From contig NZ_CP108938.1 of the NCBI RefSeq assembly GCF_036347135.1, forward strand, positions 868,001-932,000: 64,000 nt of DNA, read 5' to 3'. Positions 8,288-16,784 of this stretch are shown piece by piece. Each line of letters starts with the position of its first letter. The first letter of the stretch is position 1. The position numbers and the translations under genes are program-made. Below the pieces are notes generated by a model, which saw nothing but the letters and a program-made list of their open reading frames with translations, did not search any database and was not told the DNA's origin. The DNA is from Streptomyces sp. NBC_00775. GTDB taxonomy: Bacteria > Actinomycetota > Actinomycetes > Streptomycetales > Streptomycetaceae.

Positions 8288-9712
8288 ATGGCTCCCGACC
8301 GTGCCGCAGGTCTGGCGGAGTGCGCCCGCGCCCTCGCCGACGGCGAGGTGACCGCGCGCGAGGTGGTCGAGCGGGCGCTGGCCCGGATCGAGGCGACCCA
8401 GCCCACCCTGAACGCCTTCCGGCTGGTGCGCGCCGAGGCGGCTCTCGCCGAGGCCGACGCGGCGGACAAGGAGCTGGCGGCCGGTGTGCGGCGGCCACTG
8501 CTCGGGGTGCCGGTGGCGGTCAAGGACGATATGGACGTGGCGGGCGAGCCGACCGCGTTCGGCTGCCGGGGCGACCATCCGCCGCAGGCCGAGGACGGTG
8601 AGGCCGTACGCCGGCTGAGGGCGGCCGGGGCCGTCGTCGTCGGCAAGACCAACACCTGCGAGCTCGGCCAGTGGCCCTTCACCGAGGGTCCCGCCTTCGG
8701 CTCCACCCGCAATCCGTGGCACAGCGATCACACCCCGGGCGGCTCGTCCGGGGGCTCCGCGGCGGCGGTGGCGGCGGGTCTGGTCCCGGCGGCGCTCGGC
8801 TCGGACGGCGCGGGCTCGGTGCGCATTCCGGCCTCCTGGACCCATCTGATCGGCATCAAGCCGCAGCGCGGCCGGATCTCGACCTGGCCGCGCCCGGAGT
8901 CCTTCCAGGGCATCACGGTCAACGGAACGCTCGCCCGCACGGTCGCGGACGCGGCCCTGCTCCTGGACGCGGCCGGCGGCAGCCACGACGGCGATCTGCA
9001 CCGCCCGCCCGCGCTGCGCGTCTCGGACGCGGTGGGCCGCGATCCGGGCCGGCTGCGGATCGCGCTGTCGCTGAAACCGCCGTTCACCGCGCTGCCCGCC
9101 CGGCTCGACCCCGTCGTACGGGCGAAGGTCCTCGCGCTCGCGGAGCGGCTCGCGGCGCTCGGGCATGTCGTCGAGGAGGCCGAGCCGCGGTACGGGCAGA
9201 TCGGCCTCACGTTCATCCCACGTGCCACGGCCGGTCTCGCCGAGCGGGTGCGCGATGCGCCGTTCCCCCATCTCCTCGACCGGCGCACCCGTGACGCCGC
9301 CCGCCTCGGCCGGCTGCTCGGCGGCGCGCCGCTGCGGGCGGCCCGGCGGGCCGAGGCCACGCTGCACCGGCGGATCGGCGCGCTCTTCGACACCTACGAC
9401 GTGCTGCTCGCGCCGACGACCGCCGCTCCCCCGCCGCGGATCGGCTCGATGGTGAACCTGAACGGTCTCGGCACCGACCGGGCCATGATCGCCGCCTGCC
9501 CGTACGCCTGGCCGTGGAACATCCTCGGGTGGCCCGGCGTGAACGTCCCCGCGGGTTTCGTGGGCGACGGCCTGCCCGTCGGCGCCCAGTTGCTCGGCCC
9601 GGCGAACAGCGAGCCGCTTCTCGTGTCGCTGGCCGCCCAGTTGGAGGCGGACCGGCGCTGGCACGAATGGTGGCCGCCGCACCAGGCTCCGGCGGACTCT
9701 CCGGCGGCGTAA
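8288..9712 (+). CDS. amidase (amidase signature family)
   Basis: A 474-residue hydrolase of the Ser-cisSer-Lys family, cleaving a carboxamide to acid and ammonia. The catalytic Lys is in VAVKDDMD (K79), the cis-Ser in TPGGSSGGSAAA (about S153) and the nucleophile in GSDGAGSVRIPAS (S177); the usual GSDTGGS has become GSDGAGS, a mild variation. ATG 8288 is preceded by GGAGG at 8 nt. It lacks the C-terminal GatA landmarks and has no gatB or gatC next to it, so it is not the tRNA amidotransferase subunit. Divergent to the LacI-pobA-dehydrogenase run, it could release an aromatic acid from an amide, but this is inference. Confidence 0.85.
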   Translation: MAPDRAAGLAECARALADGEVTAREVVERALARIEATQPTLNAFRLVRAEAALAEADAADKELAAGVRRPLLGVPVAVKDDMDVAGEPTAFGCRGDHPPQAEDGEAVRRLRAAGAVVVGKTNTCELGQWPFTEGPAFGSTRNPWHSDHTPGGSSGGSAAAVAAGLVPAALGSDGAGSVRIPASWTHLIGIKPQRGRISTWPRPESFQGITVNGTLARTVADAALLLDAAGGSHDGDLHRPPALRVSDAVGRDPGRLRIALSLKPPFTALPARLDPVVRAKVLALAERLAALGHVVEEAEPRYGQIGLTFIPRATAGLAERVRDAPFPHLLDRRTRDAARLGRLLGGAPLRAARRAEATLHRRIGALFDTYDVLLAPTTAAPPPRIGSMVNLNGLGTDRAMIAACPYAWPWNILGWPGVNVPAGFVGDGLPVGAQLLGPANSEPLLVSLAAQLEADRRWHEWWPPHQAPADSPAA

Positions 9713-9738
9713 GCGAGTTCCGGCCGTACTCTGTGACC

Positions 9739-9957
9739 ATGGACGATGCGTCGATGGTCGGGTTGATGGGGCGGGTGACCGGCACGGTCGGACCCGGGCT
9801 CGTCGGCGAGGTGATCGTCCGGGTGCGCGGCGGCGCCGAGCACTTCCTCGCGTATCCCGCCGCCGCGAAGGACCGCATCGAGCGGGGCACGGTGGTGATG
9901 GTGGTGGAGTATCTGCCGCCGCGAACGGTGTACGTGTCGGCCGCGTACGACGCCTGA
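9739..9957 (+). CDS. small NfeD-like OB-fold protein
   Basis: A 72-residue protein with no membrane segment. The sequence around GRVTGTVGPGLVGEVIVRV and RGTVVMVVEYLPPRTVYV resembles the soluble beta-barrel (OB) domain of NfeD proteins, which in many bacteria are encoded beside flotillins. Here it precedes a flotillin gene by 171 bp on the same strand. A -10-like TACTCT (9726-9731) is 7 nt from the ATG, so the message may be leaderless. Assignment rests on length, pattern and neighbour. Confidence 0.65.
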   Translation: MDDASMVGLMGRVTGTVGPGLVGEVIVRVRGGAEHFLAYPAAAKDRIERGTVVMVVEYLPPRTVYVSAAYDA

Positions 9958-10128
9958 CACACGCCCCGCACACGCCAGTTGACAGCTCGTCTGTGACGGG
10001 TTCGCCCCAGGTGAGAGCCGTACGCGTCAAGATTGCAACAAGGATCCGTCAGCGTCTGTACCCCGGCCTTGCACAGGAGCACACTCCCGTTCGTTCGGTG
10101 CCGATAGGGCACCATGCAAAGGGGGCGT

Positions 10129-11625
10129 ATGCCGATGGTTGTCGGCGTCGTGGCGGGGGCGGTTGTCCTCGCACTGATCTTCATCGTTGTGGTCTTCAAG
10201 CTCATGTGGCGTGTCGCGGAGCCCAACGAAGCACTGATCATCTCCGGTTCGAAGCATCGGACCGAAGGCCTTGAAGAGGGCATGGGATTCCGCATCGTCA
10301 CGGGGCGCGGAACGCTGGTCCTGCCGGGTGTGCAGGCGGTGCGCAAGATCTCGCTCGACCTCAACGAGACCGAGCTGCACGTGGACTGCGTGACCCACCA
10401 GGGCATTCCGCTGAAGGTGCGGGGCGTGGTCATCTTCAAGGTGGGCGACGACTTCGTGTCGATCGCCAACGCGGGCCGCCGCTTCCTCGACCAGCAGAAG
10501 ATGATGGCCGAGCGGGTGCACAACGTGTTCGCCGGTCATCTGCGGTCCATCGTCGGCGGGTTGACCGTCGAGGACATGATCCGCGACCGGGAGAAGCTGA
10601 CCGGTCAGACCCGGGCCGCGTGCGGTACGGAGATGGAGAAGCTCGGCCTGATCGTCGACTCACTGCAGATCCACGAGATCGAGGACCCGACCGGGTACAT
10701 CAAGAACCTCGCCATGCCGCACGCCGCCGCCGTACAGCGCGACGCGCGCATCGCGCAGGCGGAGGCGAATCGTCTCGCCACCGAGGCCGAGCAGAAGTCG
10801 TTCGCCCGGATGTCCGAGGCCACCAGGGACAGCGAGATCCTCCAGGCCGGTTACCAGGCCGAGCGCGACAAGGCGGCGGCGAAGGCCCGGCAGGCCGGAC
10901 CGCTCGCCGACGCGGCCGCCCGGCAGGACGTCGTCGTCCAGGAGACCCGCATCGCCGAACTCGACGCCCTCCGCCGGGAGCAGCAGCTCCAGGCGGACGT
11001 CCGCAAGCCCGCGGACGCGAGGGCGTACGAGATCCGGGCCCACGCCGAGGCCGAGCGTGACGCGCGTATCTCTTCGGCGCAGGCCAAGGCCAAGGAGACC
11101 GAACTCGCGGCCGCGGCCGAGGCGAGCCGGGTCAAGTCGGCCGCCAACGCCGAGGCCGAGGCGACCAAGGCGAGGGGTGCGGCCGCGGCGACGGCGACCC
11201 GTGCCACCGGTGAGGCCGAGGCCGCCGCCGCGCAGGCCAAGGGTCTGGCGGCCGCCGAGGCGACGCGTGCGCAGGGTCTGGCGGAGGCCGAGACCATCAA
11301 GGCACGGGCCGCCGCCCTCGCCGAGAACCAGGAGGCCGTGGTCGCCCAGCAACTCGCCGAGAACTGGCCGGAGATCGTCCAGGCGGGCGCGAGCGCGTTC
11401 GGCAACGTCGACCACATGGTGCTGCTCAACGGTGCCGACGGCATGGCGGACATGTTCGCCAAGGCGCTCACCATGGGCGGCACCGGCCTGGGCCTGGCAC
11501 GCCAGTTGCTCGCGTCGATGAACCAGGACGGCGCGACGGGCAACGGTGCGGGGGCCGCGGCTGGGCTCAACGGGGTCGTGCCGCCGCGTACGGAGAAGGT
11601 GACGGTGGAGAAGGACGAGAGGTGA
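10129..11625 (+). CDS. flotillin-like SPFH domain membrane protein
   Basis: A 498-residue protein. Residues 1-25 form one membrane anchor (VVLALIFIVVVFKLMW), followed by an SPFH/band-7 domain (RVAEPNEALIISG to about residue 190) and a long Ala/Glu/Lys-rich coiled coil (about 200-430, many AEA repeats), then the flotillin C-terminal region with a NPE-like ENWPEIVQAGASAFGNVD. Flotillins organise ordered membrane patches and signalling complexes. ATG 10129 is favoured because AAAGGGGG (10118-10125) directly precedes it; ATG 10114 overlaps that site and ATG 10135 is also possible. The NfeD-like gene upstream fits the usual flotillin-NfeD pairing. A strong terminator follows. Confidence 0.88.
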   Translation: MPMVVGVVAGAVVLALIFIVVVFKLMWRVAEPNEALIISGSKHRTEGLEEGMGFRIVTGRGTLVLPGVQAVRKISLDLNETELHVDCVTHQGIPLKVRGVVIFKVGDDFVSIANAGRRFLDQQKMMAERVHNVFAGHLRSIVGGLTVEDMIRDREKLTGQTRAACGTEMEKLGLIVDSLQIHEIEDPTGYIKNLAMPHAAAVQRDARIAQAEANRLATEAEQKSFARMSEATRDSEILQAGYQAERDKAAAKARQAGPLADAAARQDVVVQETRIAELDALRREQQLQADVRKPADARAYEIRAHAEAERDARISSAQAKAKETELAAAAEASRVKSAANAEAEATKARGAAAATATRATGEAEAAAAQAKGLAAAEATRAQGLAEAETIKARAAALAENQEAVVAQQLAENWPEIVQAGASAFGNVDHMVLLNGADGMADMFAKALTMGGTGLGLARQLLASMNQDGATGNGAGAAAGLNGVVPPRTEKVTVEKDER

Positions 11626-11659
11626 GCCGTTGAGGCCGTGAGGCCATGAGTCGGTGAGG

Positions 11660-11697
11660 CTTCGGGGGTACGGGAGTTGGCTTCCGTACCCCCGAAG
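11660..11697. terminator. 17-bp stem hairpin after flotillin gene
   Basis: CTTCGGGGGTACGGGAG (11660-11676) pairs with CTTCCGTACCCCCGAAG (11681-11697), one G-T wobble, loop TTGG. It lies 35 nt after the flotillin stop and 13 nt before the next gene, so it should separate the two transcripts. There is no T tract, as is usual in Streptomyces. Confidence 0.7.
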
Positions 11698-11710
11698 TAA
11701 CGTGTGCCCC

Positions 11711-12157
11711 GTGACTGCCTCTATCGACGAAGACGTGCCCGGCCGCTACGGGCCCACCGCGACCACCGAAGCCGAGCCCCGCGAGGTCGGCCGGGTCAAG
11801 ACCGAGTACTCCCCCGCGCACGACGGCGATCCGGATCCCGGCGAGATCGTCTGGACGTGGGTGCCGTTCGAGGAGAACGACGGGCGGGGCAAGGACCGGC
11901 CGGTGCTGGTGGTCGCTCGCGAGGACGGGGGGACGCTGCTTGCCGTGCAGTTGTCCAGCAAGCGGCACGACGGGGACCGGGAGTGGGTGCCGATCGGCTC
12001 CGGTCCGTGGGACCGGTCAGGGCGCGATTCGTGGGTGGACGTGGATCGTGTGCTGCGGTTGTACGAGGACGGTATGCGGCGCGAGGCGTGTGCGCTGGAT
12101 CGGATGCGGTTCAATCTCGTGGTGCATCGGTTGCGCGAGCGGTACGGGTGGCGTTGA
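11711..12157 (+). CDS. PemK/MazF-family (toxin-like) protein
   Basis: A 148-residue protein whose core (PGEIVWTWVPFEENDGRGKDRPVLVV, then DRVLRL and the C-terminal RMRFNLVVHRLRERYGW) matches the PemK/MazF fold, which in toxins cleaves mRNA at short sequences. It carries an N-terminal extension of about 40 acidic residues not present in classical toxins. The GTG start lies 7 nt after a -10-like TAACGT (11698-11703), so it may be leaderless. No antitoxin gene is adjacent, so it is either solitary or a domesticated family member; catalytic activity cannot be judged by eye. Confidence 0.72.
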   Translation: MTASIDEDVPGRYGPTATTEAEPREVGRVKTEYSPAHDGDPDPGEIVWTWVPFEENDGRGKDRPVLVVAREDGGTLLAVQLSSKRHDGDREWVPIGSGPWDRSGRDSWVDVDRVLRLYEDGMRREACALDRMRFNLVVHRLRERYGWR

Positions 12158-12196
12158 GCGGGGCGCGGTAAAGGCCGGTGGGATGCTGCGGGTCCG

Positions 12197-12242
12197 TTGT
12201 GGCTGGTCGCGCAGTTCCCCGCGCCCCTAAAAAAGGGGCGCG
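12197..12242. repeat. Streptomyces-type dispersed intergenic palindrome
   Basis: A TTGTGGCTGGTCGCGCAG segment followed by TTCCC and a hairpin in which CGCGCCCC (12220-12227) pairs with GGGGCGCG (12235-12242), loop TAAAAAA. I recognise this text as a short element found between genes at many places in Streptomyces chromosomes. The stop codon of the TIGR02452 gene (12227-12229) lies inside the hairpin, so the element also serves as the end and probable terminator of that gene. Confidence 0.55.
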
Positions 12243-13096
12243 TTACGGGGCCGGAGACTAGATGCGAACTGTTGCTCGAAGGCACTGCGTGTCGCACTGC
12301 CCGGCGTGCGGTCCAGGATTCCGAAGACGATGTGCTCGAAGTGGGCCTCGAAGCGGCCCTTGATCAGCAAGTCGTGGAAGGCCTTCGCCACCTGGGCCGG
12401 GTCGTTCCGGAAGACGCCGCAGCCCCAGGCGCCGAGGACCAGGCGGCGGTAGCCGTGGGCCGCGGCCACCTCCAGGACGCGCTCGGCGCGGGTGGCGAGG
12501 GCGCGTGGGAGGTCGTGCGCGCGGTCCGGGGCGGTGCGCAGGACCACTCCGGCGTTGGGGGCCGCCGCGGTCAGGAATCCGGCCGGGTACGGCTCGTCCA
12601 GGAGCCGGCCGCGGTCGTCACGGAAGACGGGCACGGCGGGCGAGTGGATGACACGGTCCGTGTAGAACGGGTCGCGGTGGGCGCGATGGTGGTCGTAGAA
12701 CTCCCTGGCCCCCAGCAGGCACGTGTACAGCGCGGAGGCCCGGCACAGGGCCTCTTCCTGGGCCTGCGCGCCGTTCAGATAACCGCCGCCGGGATTGCGC
12801 GCGGAGGAGAAGTTCAGGACGGCCACCGGGTCGTCGGCCAGGGCCGTGAGGCGCCGGGCGGCCTCCAGGCTGCTCTCGGCCGTGACCTCGAACAATGTGT
12901 CCGGGAGAGCGGCCGACGCGCCCTCCGCAGCGATCTCCGGTGTTTTCACCGGATCCGGGCCGTACATCCGCGTCCCGGCCCGCGCGGCCTCGACCGCCGC
13001 GGCGATCGGTACCTCGCGCCCATGGGACGCGCGGTACCCGCCCGCCGCGACGATCTCCTCCGTCTGCTGGGCGATCGCACGCAGGCGCGCGCTCAT
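12227..13096 (-). CDS. TIGR02452 family macro-domain protein (microbial PARG-like)
   Basis: A 289-residue cytosolic protein. An N-terminal helical part (QQTEEIVAAGGYRASHG, GTRMYGP) is followed by a macro domain with VAVLNFSSARNPGGGYLNGAQAQEEALCR, the glycine-rich loop plus QEE pair that in bacterial-type poly(ADP-ribose) glycohydrolases holds the catalytic glutamates, and the late segment LVLGAWGCGVFRNDP. It would remove ADP-ribose from proteins or nucleic acids. The gene is divergent from the ergothioneine operon across about 260 bp. The stop lies in a palindromic element, an unusual overlap that may reflect insertion of that element at the gene end. Confidence 0.83.
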   Translation of the reverse strand: MSARLRAIAQQTEEIVAAGGYRASHGREVPIAAAVEAARAGTRMYGPDPVKTPEIAAEGASAALPDTLFEVTAESSLEAARRLTALADDPVAVLNFSSARNPGGGYLNGAQAQEEALCRASALYTCLLGAREFYDHHRAHRDPFYTDRVIHSPAVPVFRDDRGRLLDEPYPAGFLTAAAPNAGVVLRTAPDRAHDLPRALATRAERVLEVAAAHGYRRLVLGAWGCGVFRNDPAQVAKAFHDLLIKGRFEAHFEHIVFGILDRTPGSATRSAFEQQFASSLRPRNAPLF

Positions 13097-13354
13097 GGCG
13101 CGACCCCCGTACGCGCCACGAGCGCCCCCCGCGCGATCTCCCCCGTCGTGCCCATGAACGCATCGTGAGCGATGCTGGTCGTGCGGCGCAACAGAGTTTC
13201 GCGGCTCCGCAAACAGTGTTTCCCGGTCCCGAAAGCGGCGATCCGCACCCTTGTGCGAACCGCCGAGAAGGTCTTGGGTGGGACGAGCGATTGCCGGTTC
13301 GGCCCAACAGGACGCCGGGCCGGCGACATGGTGGAATCTCAGGAGGATCCCGAC

Positions 13355-14665
13355 ATGTCCGATTCGGTAAGTGGCTGTACGGAGCACCGCTCCGTTGTCA
13401 CCGAGGCCGAGGTGGAGGCGCTGGTCCGTGGCATCTGCTTCAAGACCGGTCCACCCCGCTTCCTCGGTGTCGAAGTGGAATGGCTCGTCCACGAGCTGCG
13501 GCAACCGCGGCTCCCGGTACCACCCGCACTTCTCGAAGCGGCCTACGCCGCACTGCGGACCCTGCCCCTGAGTTCGGCGCTCACCGTCGAACCCGGCGGC
13601 CAGCTGGAGCTCAGCTCCGCTCCCGCCGCCTCCCTCATGGAGTGCATCGGGTCCGTCTCCGCCGACCTCGACGCCGTACGCGCCACGCTGCGCGAGGCGG
13701 GCCTCGGCCTCAGTGGCTACGGCCACGATCCCTGGAACCCCCCGAGCCGCTTCCTCCATGAACCGCGGTACGACGCCATGGAGCGGTATCTCGACCGTGC
13801 GGGGCCCGAGGGCCGCGCGATGATGTGCAGCTCCGCCTCCGTCCAGGTGTGCCTGGACGCCGGGTACGAGGAGCCGGGCCCGCTGGGGCACGGGCGCCGC
13901 TGGTGGCTGGCGCACCAGCTGGGCGCGGTCCTGGTGGCCGCGTTCGCGCACTCCCCTGTGGCCCACGGGCGGCAGACCGGCTGGCGCTCCACGCGGCAGT
14001 CGCTCTGGGCGGCGATGGATCCCGGGCGGAGCAGCGCACCTCCTCAGGGCGGCGAGCCGCGCGCCGCGTGGGCCCGGCATGTGCTGGACGCGCCCGTGAT
14101 GTGTGTACGGGCGCCGAGCGGGCCCTGGGACGTACCGGAGGGCATGAGTTTCCGGGCGTGGACCCGGTCCGGCGCGCCGCCGGACCGGGCGGACCTCGAC
14201 TATCACCTGACGACCCTGTTCCCGCCGGTGCGTCCGCGCGGTCATCTGGAGCTCCGCATGATCGATGCCCAGCCGGGCGACGACGGGTGGATCGTGCCGC
14301 TCGCCGTGGCGGCGGCGCTCTTCGACGACGCGGAGGCCGCCGAGACCGCCTATCGGACCGTGAAGCCCCTGGCCGAGCGGGCGGACGCGCGGCCGGCCCC
14401 GTGCAATCCGCTGTGGCGGGACGCCGCGCGGTACGGCCTGGCCGACCCTGAGCTGCGGGAGGCCGCCGTCACCTGTTTCGCGGCGGCGTCGGAGGCTCTG
14501 CCCCGGCTGGGCGCCACGACCGAAGTCCTGGACGCCGTGGCGGAGTTCACCGACCGCTATGTGGCGCGGGGCCGCTGCCCCGCCGACGATCTGCTCATCC
14601 GGTTCAACGGTCAATCTCATGGCCGGTCCCACGGCCAGTTCCACGGGAAGGACATCCGCACATGA
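13355..14665 (+). CDS. egtA: ergothioneine biosynthesis glutamate-cysteine ligase EgtA
   Basis: Makes gamma-glutamylcysteine for ergothioneine synthesis. The 436-residue protein has the GCS2-type ligase fold: FLGVEVEWLVHE (Mg/ATP-binding glutamates), TVEPGGQLELSS, and the late RPRGHLELRMIDAQPGDDG. ATG 13355 has AGGAGGA 8 nt upstream; longer in-frame starts lack conserved sequence. The C terminus ends in a His/Gly repeat (GQSHGRSHGQFHGK), a local codon duplication not needed for the fold. Its stop overlaps the egtB start (ATGA), so the four egt genes are translationally coupled. Confidence 0.92.
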   Translation: MSDSVSGCTEHRSVVTEAEVEALVRGICFKTGPPRFLGVEVEWLVHELRQPRLPVPPALLEAAYAALRTLPLSSALTVEPGGQLELSSAPAASLMECIGSVSADLDAVRATLREAGLGLSGYGHDPWNPPSRFLHEPRYDAMERYLDRAGPEGRAMMCSSASVQVCLDAGYEEPGPLGHGRRWWLAHQLGAVLVAAFAHSPVAHGRQTGWRSTRQSLWAAMDPGRSSAPPQGGEPRAAWARHVLDAPVMCVRAPSGPWDVPEGMSFRAWTRSGAPPDRADLDYHLTTLFPPVRPRGHLELRMIDAQPGDDGWIVPLAVAAALFDDAEAAETAYRTVKPLAERADARPAPCNPLWRDAARYGLADPELREAAVTCFAAASEALPRLGATTEVLDAVAEFTDRYVARGRCPADDLLIRFNGQSHGRSHGQFHGKDIRT

Positions 14666-15993
14666 CCGCGCCCGATTCGCTCACGGATCCTGAGTCGCTC
14701 AGGACACGCGCGCTGGACGCGCTGACCACGGCCCGCGATCGCACCGCGCTCCTCACGTCCTGTGTGGAGGATCCCGAACTGACCGCCCAGCACTCGCCGT
14801 TGATGTCCCCGCTGGTGTGGGACCTCGCGCACATCGGCAACCAGGAGGAGCTGTGGCTGCTGCGCGAGGTCGCGGGGCGTGAGGCGATGCGGCCCGAGAT
14901 CGACGGGCTGTACGACGCGTTCGAGCATCCGCGCGCCGCGCGGCCCTCGCTGCCGCTGCTGCCGCCCGCCGAGGCCCGCCAGTACGCGGCCGAGGTGCGC
15001 GGCCGGGCGCTGGACGTCCTGGAGAGCGCCGCGTTCCAGGGCACACGGCTGACCGAGGCGGGCTTCGCCTTCGGGATGATCGCGCAGCACGAACAGCAGC
15101 ACGACGAGACGATGCTGATCACCCATCAGCTCCGCAGGGGGCCCGCCGCCCTGACAGCCCCGGACCCCGATCCCGCTCCCCTGTTCACCGGGCCCGCCGA
15201 AGTCCTGGTGCCCGAGGGCCCGTTCGTGATGGGCACGTCCACCGAGCCGTGGGCCCTGGACAACGAAAGGCCCGCGCACCGGCGTATGGTCCCGGCGTTC
15301 TTCATCGACACCACGCCGGTCACGAACGCCGCGTACCAGGCCTTCGTCGAGGACGGCGGCTACGGCGACCGGCGCTGGTGGACTCCGGAGGGCTGGGACC
15401 ACATCCGGGCGCACGACATCGAGGCGCCGCTGTTCTGGCGTCGCGAGGGCGGGCAGTGGCTGCGACGCCGTTTCGGTGTCACCGAGGTCGTACCGCCCGA
15501 CGAGCCCGTGCTGCACGTCTGCTGGTACGAGGCCGACGCGTACGCGCGCTGGGCGGGGCGACGGCTGCCCACCGAGGCCGAGTGGGAGAAGGCGGCCCGC
15601 CACGACCCGGCGGCCGACCGCTCCACCCGCTATCCGTGGGGCGACGCCGACCCCACCCCGGAACACGCCAACCTCGGCCAGCGCCATCTGCGTCCGGCCC
15701 CGGCCGGCAGCTATCCGGCGGGCGAATCACCGCTGGGCGTACGGCAGTTGATCGGAGACGTGTGGGAGTGGACGTCGAGCGATCTTCTGCCCTACCCCGG
15801 CTTCGTGGCCTTCCCCTACCGGGAGTACTCGGAGGTGTTCTTCGGGCCGGAGTACAAGGTGCTGCGCGGCGGCTCGTTCGCGGTGGACCCGGTGGCCTGC
15901 CGGGGCACGTTCCGCAACTGGGACTATCCGATACGGCGGCAGATCTTCTCCGGGTTCCGGACAGCCCGGGACGCCGCGCCCGGGAGTTCCTGA
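14662..15993 (+). CDS. egtB: ergothioneine sulfoxide synthase EgtB
   Basis: Iron(II) enzyme joining hercynine and gamma-glutamylcysteine as a sulfoxide using O2. The 443-residue protein has an N-terminal DinB-like four-helix domain with the iron ligands H57 (WDLAHIGNQEE) and H143/H147 (HEQQHDE), then a formylglycine-generating-enzyme-like domain (GPFVMGTSTEPWALDNERP, RLPTEAEWEKAARHDP, GDVWEWTSSDL, VLRGGSFAVDP, GFRTAR). All expected ligands are present. It overlaps egtA by 4 nt and egtC by 1 nt (TGATG). Confidence 0.95.
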   Translation: MTAPDSLTDPESLRTRALDALTTARDRTALLTSCVEDPELTAQHSPLMSPLVWDLAHIGNQEELWLLREVAGREAMRPEIDGLYDAFEHPRAARPSLPLLPPAEARQYAAEVRGRALDVLESAAFQGTRLTEAGFAFGMIAQHEQQHDETMLITHQLRRGPAALTAPDPDPAPLFTGPAEVLVPEGPFVMGTSTEPWALDNERPAHRRMVPAFFIDTTPVTNAAYQAFVEDGGYGDRRWWTPEGWDHIRAHDIEAPLFWRREGGQWLRRRFGVTEVVPPDEPVLHVCWYEADAYARWAGRRLPTEAEWEKAARHDPAADRSTRYPWGDADPTPEHANLGQRHLRPAPAGSYPAGESPLGVRQLIGDVWEWTSSDLLPYPGFVAFPYREYSEVFFGPEYKVLRGGSFAVDPVACRGTFRNWDYPIRRQIFSGFRTARDAAPGSS

Positions 15994-16784
15994 TGTGCCG
16001 CCATCTGGCGTTCCTGGGACCCGAGGAGCCGCTCGGCGCGCTCCTCGTGGAGCCGGAGCACGGCCTGTTCCGGCAGTCCTGGGCACCTCGGCGACAGCGG
16101 CACGGGACGGTCAACGCCGATGGTTTCGGGGTGGGTTGGTATGCCGAAGGGGATGCCGTGCCCGCCCGGTACCGCCGTGCCGGGCCCATCTGGGGCGACC
16201 AGTCGTTCGCGGACCTGGCCCGTGTCGTCAGGACCAGGGCACTGCTCGCCGCGGTGCGCGACGCCACCGTGGCGGGGGCCGACGGGGAGGCCGCGGCGGC
16301 GCCGTTCGCCGCGGGCCCCTGGCTGTTCAGCCACAACGGCGCCGTGCCCGGATGGCCAGGCTCCCTGGCGCCGCTCGTCCAGACACTGCCCGCGCTGGAG
16401 CTGCTGTCGCTGGAGGCCCGCTGCGACTCGGCACTCGTCTGGGCGCTGGTCCTGCACCGGCTGCACGGCGGTGACGACGAGAGTCAGGCGCTGGCCGACA
16501 CGGTCCTGGAGGTCGCCGAGGCGGCCCCCGGGTCCCGGCTCAACCTGCTGCTCACCAACGGCGAGACGATCACCGCTACGGCCTGGGGCGACTCCCTCTG
16601 GTATCTCACCGAGCCCGGCCGGCGCACTGTCGTGGCCTCCGAGCCGTACGACGACGACCCGCTCTGGCAGGAGGTCCCCGACCGCACACTGCTCACCGCG
16701 AGCCGCACCGAAGTGCTGCTCACTCCGCTCAAGGACATGAACGACGACATGGCATCCGCACCGTCGAAGGAGCCCCGTACGTGA
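15993..16784 (+). CDS. egtC: gamma-glutamyl hercynylcysteine sulfoxide hydrolase EgtC
   Basis: Class II glutamine amidotransferase-fold hydrolase that removes glutamate from the EgtB product. The 263-residue protein starts MCRHLAFLG, where Cys2 becomes the N-terminal nucleophile; NADGFGVGWY and FSHNGAVPGW are the other class II landmarks. It overlaps egtB (TGATG) and egtD (GTGA). The C-terminal 20 residues are charged and less conserved. Confidence 0.93.
   Translation: MCRHLAFLGPEEPLGALLVEPEHGLFRQSWAPRRQRHGTVNADGFGVGWYAEGDAVPARYRRAGPIWGDQSFADLARVVRTRALLAAVRDATVAGADGEAAAAPFAAGPWLFSHNGAVPGWPGSLAPLVQTLPALELLSLEARCDSALVWALVLHRLHGGDDESQALADTVLEVAEAAPGSRLNLLLTNGETITATAWGDSLWYLTEPGRRTVVASEPYDDDPLWQEVPDRTLLTASRTEVLLTPLKDMNDDMASAPSKEPRT

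Noticed and set aside
13093..13155. A 20-codon minus-strand ORF that overlaps the TIGR02452 start by ATGA
   Set aside because: It has no ribosome-binding site and no recognisable sequence. Overlap with the next start alone is weak evidence.
13097..14644. A large minus-strand frame extending the TIGR02452 protein through the egtA gene
   Set aside because: The family match begins only at ATG 13096 (MSARLR). The upstream part is antisense to egtA and shows no domain.
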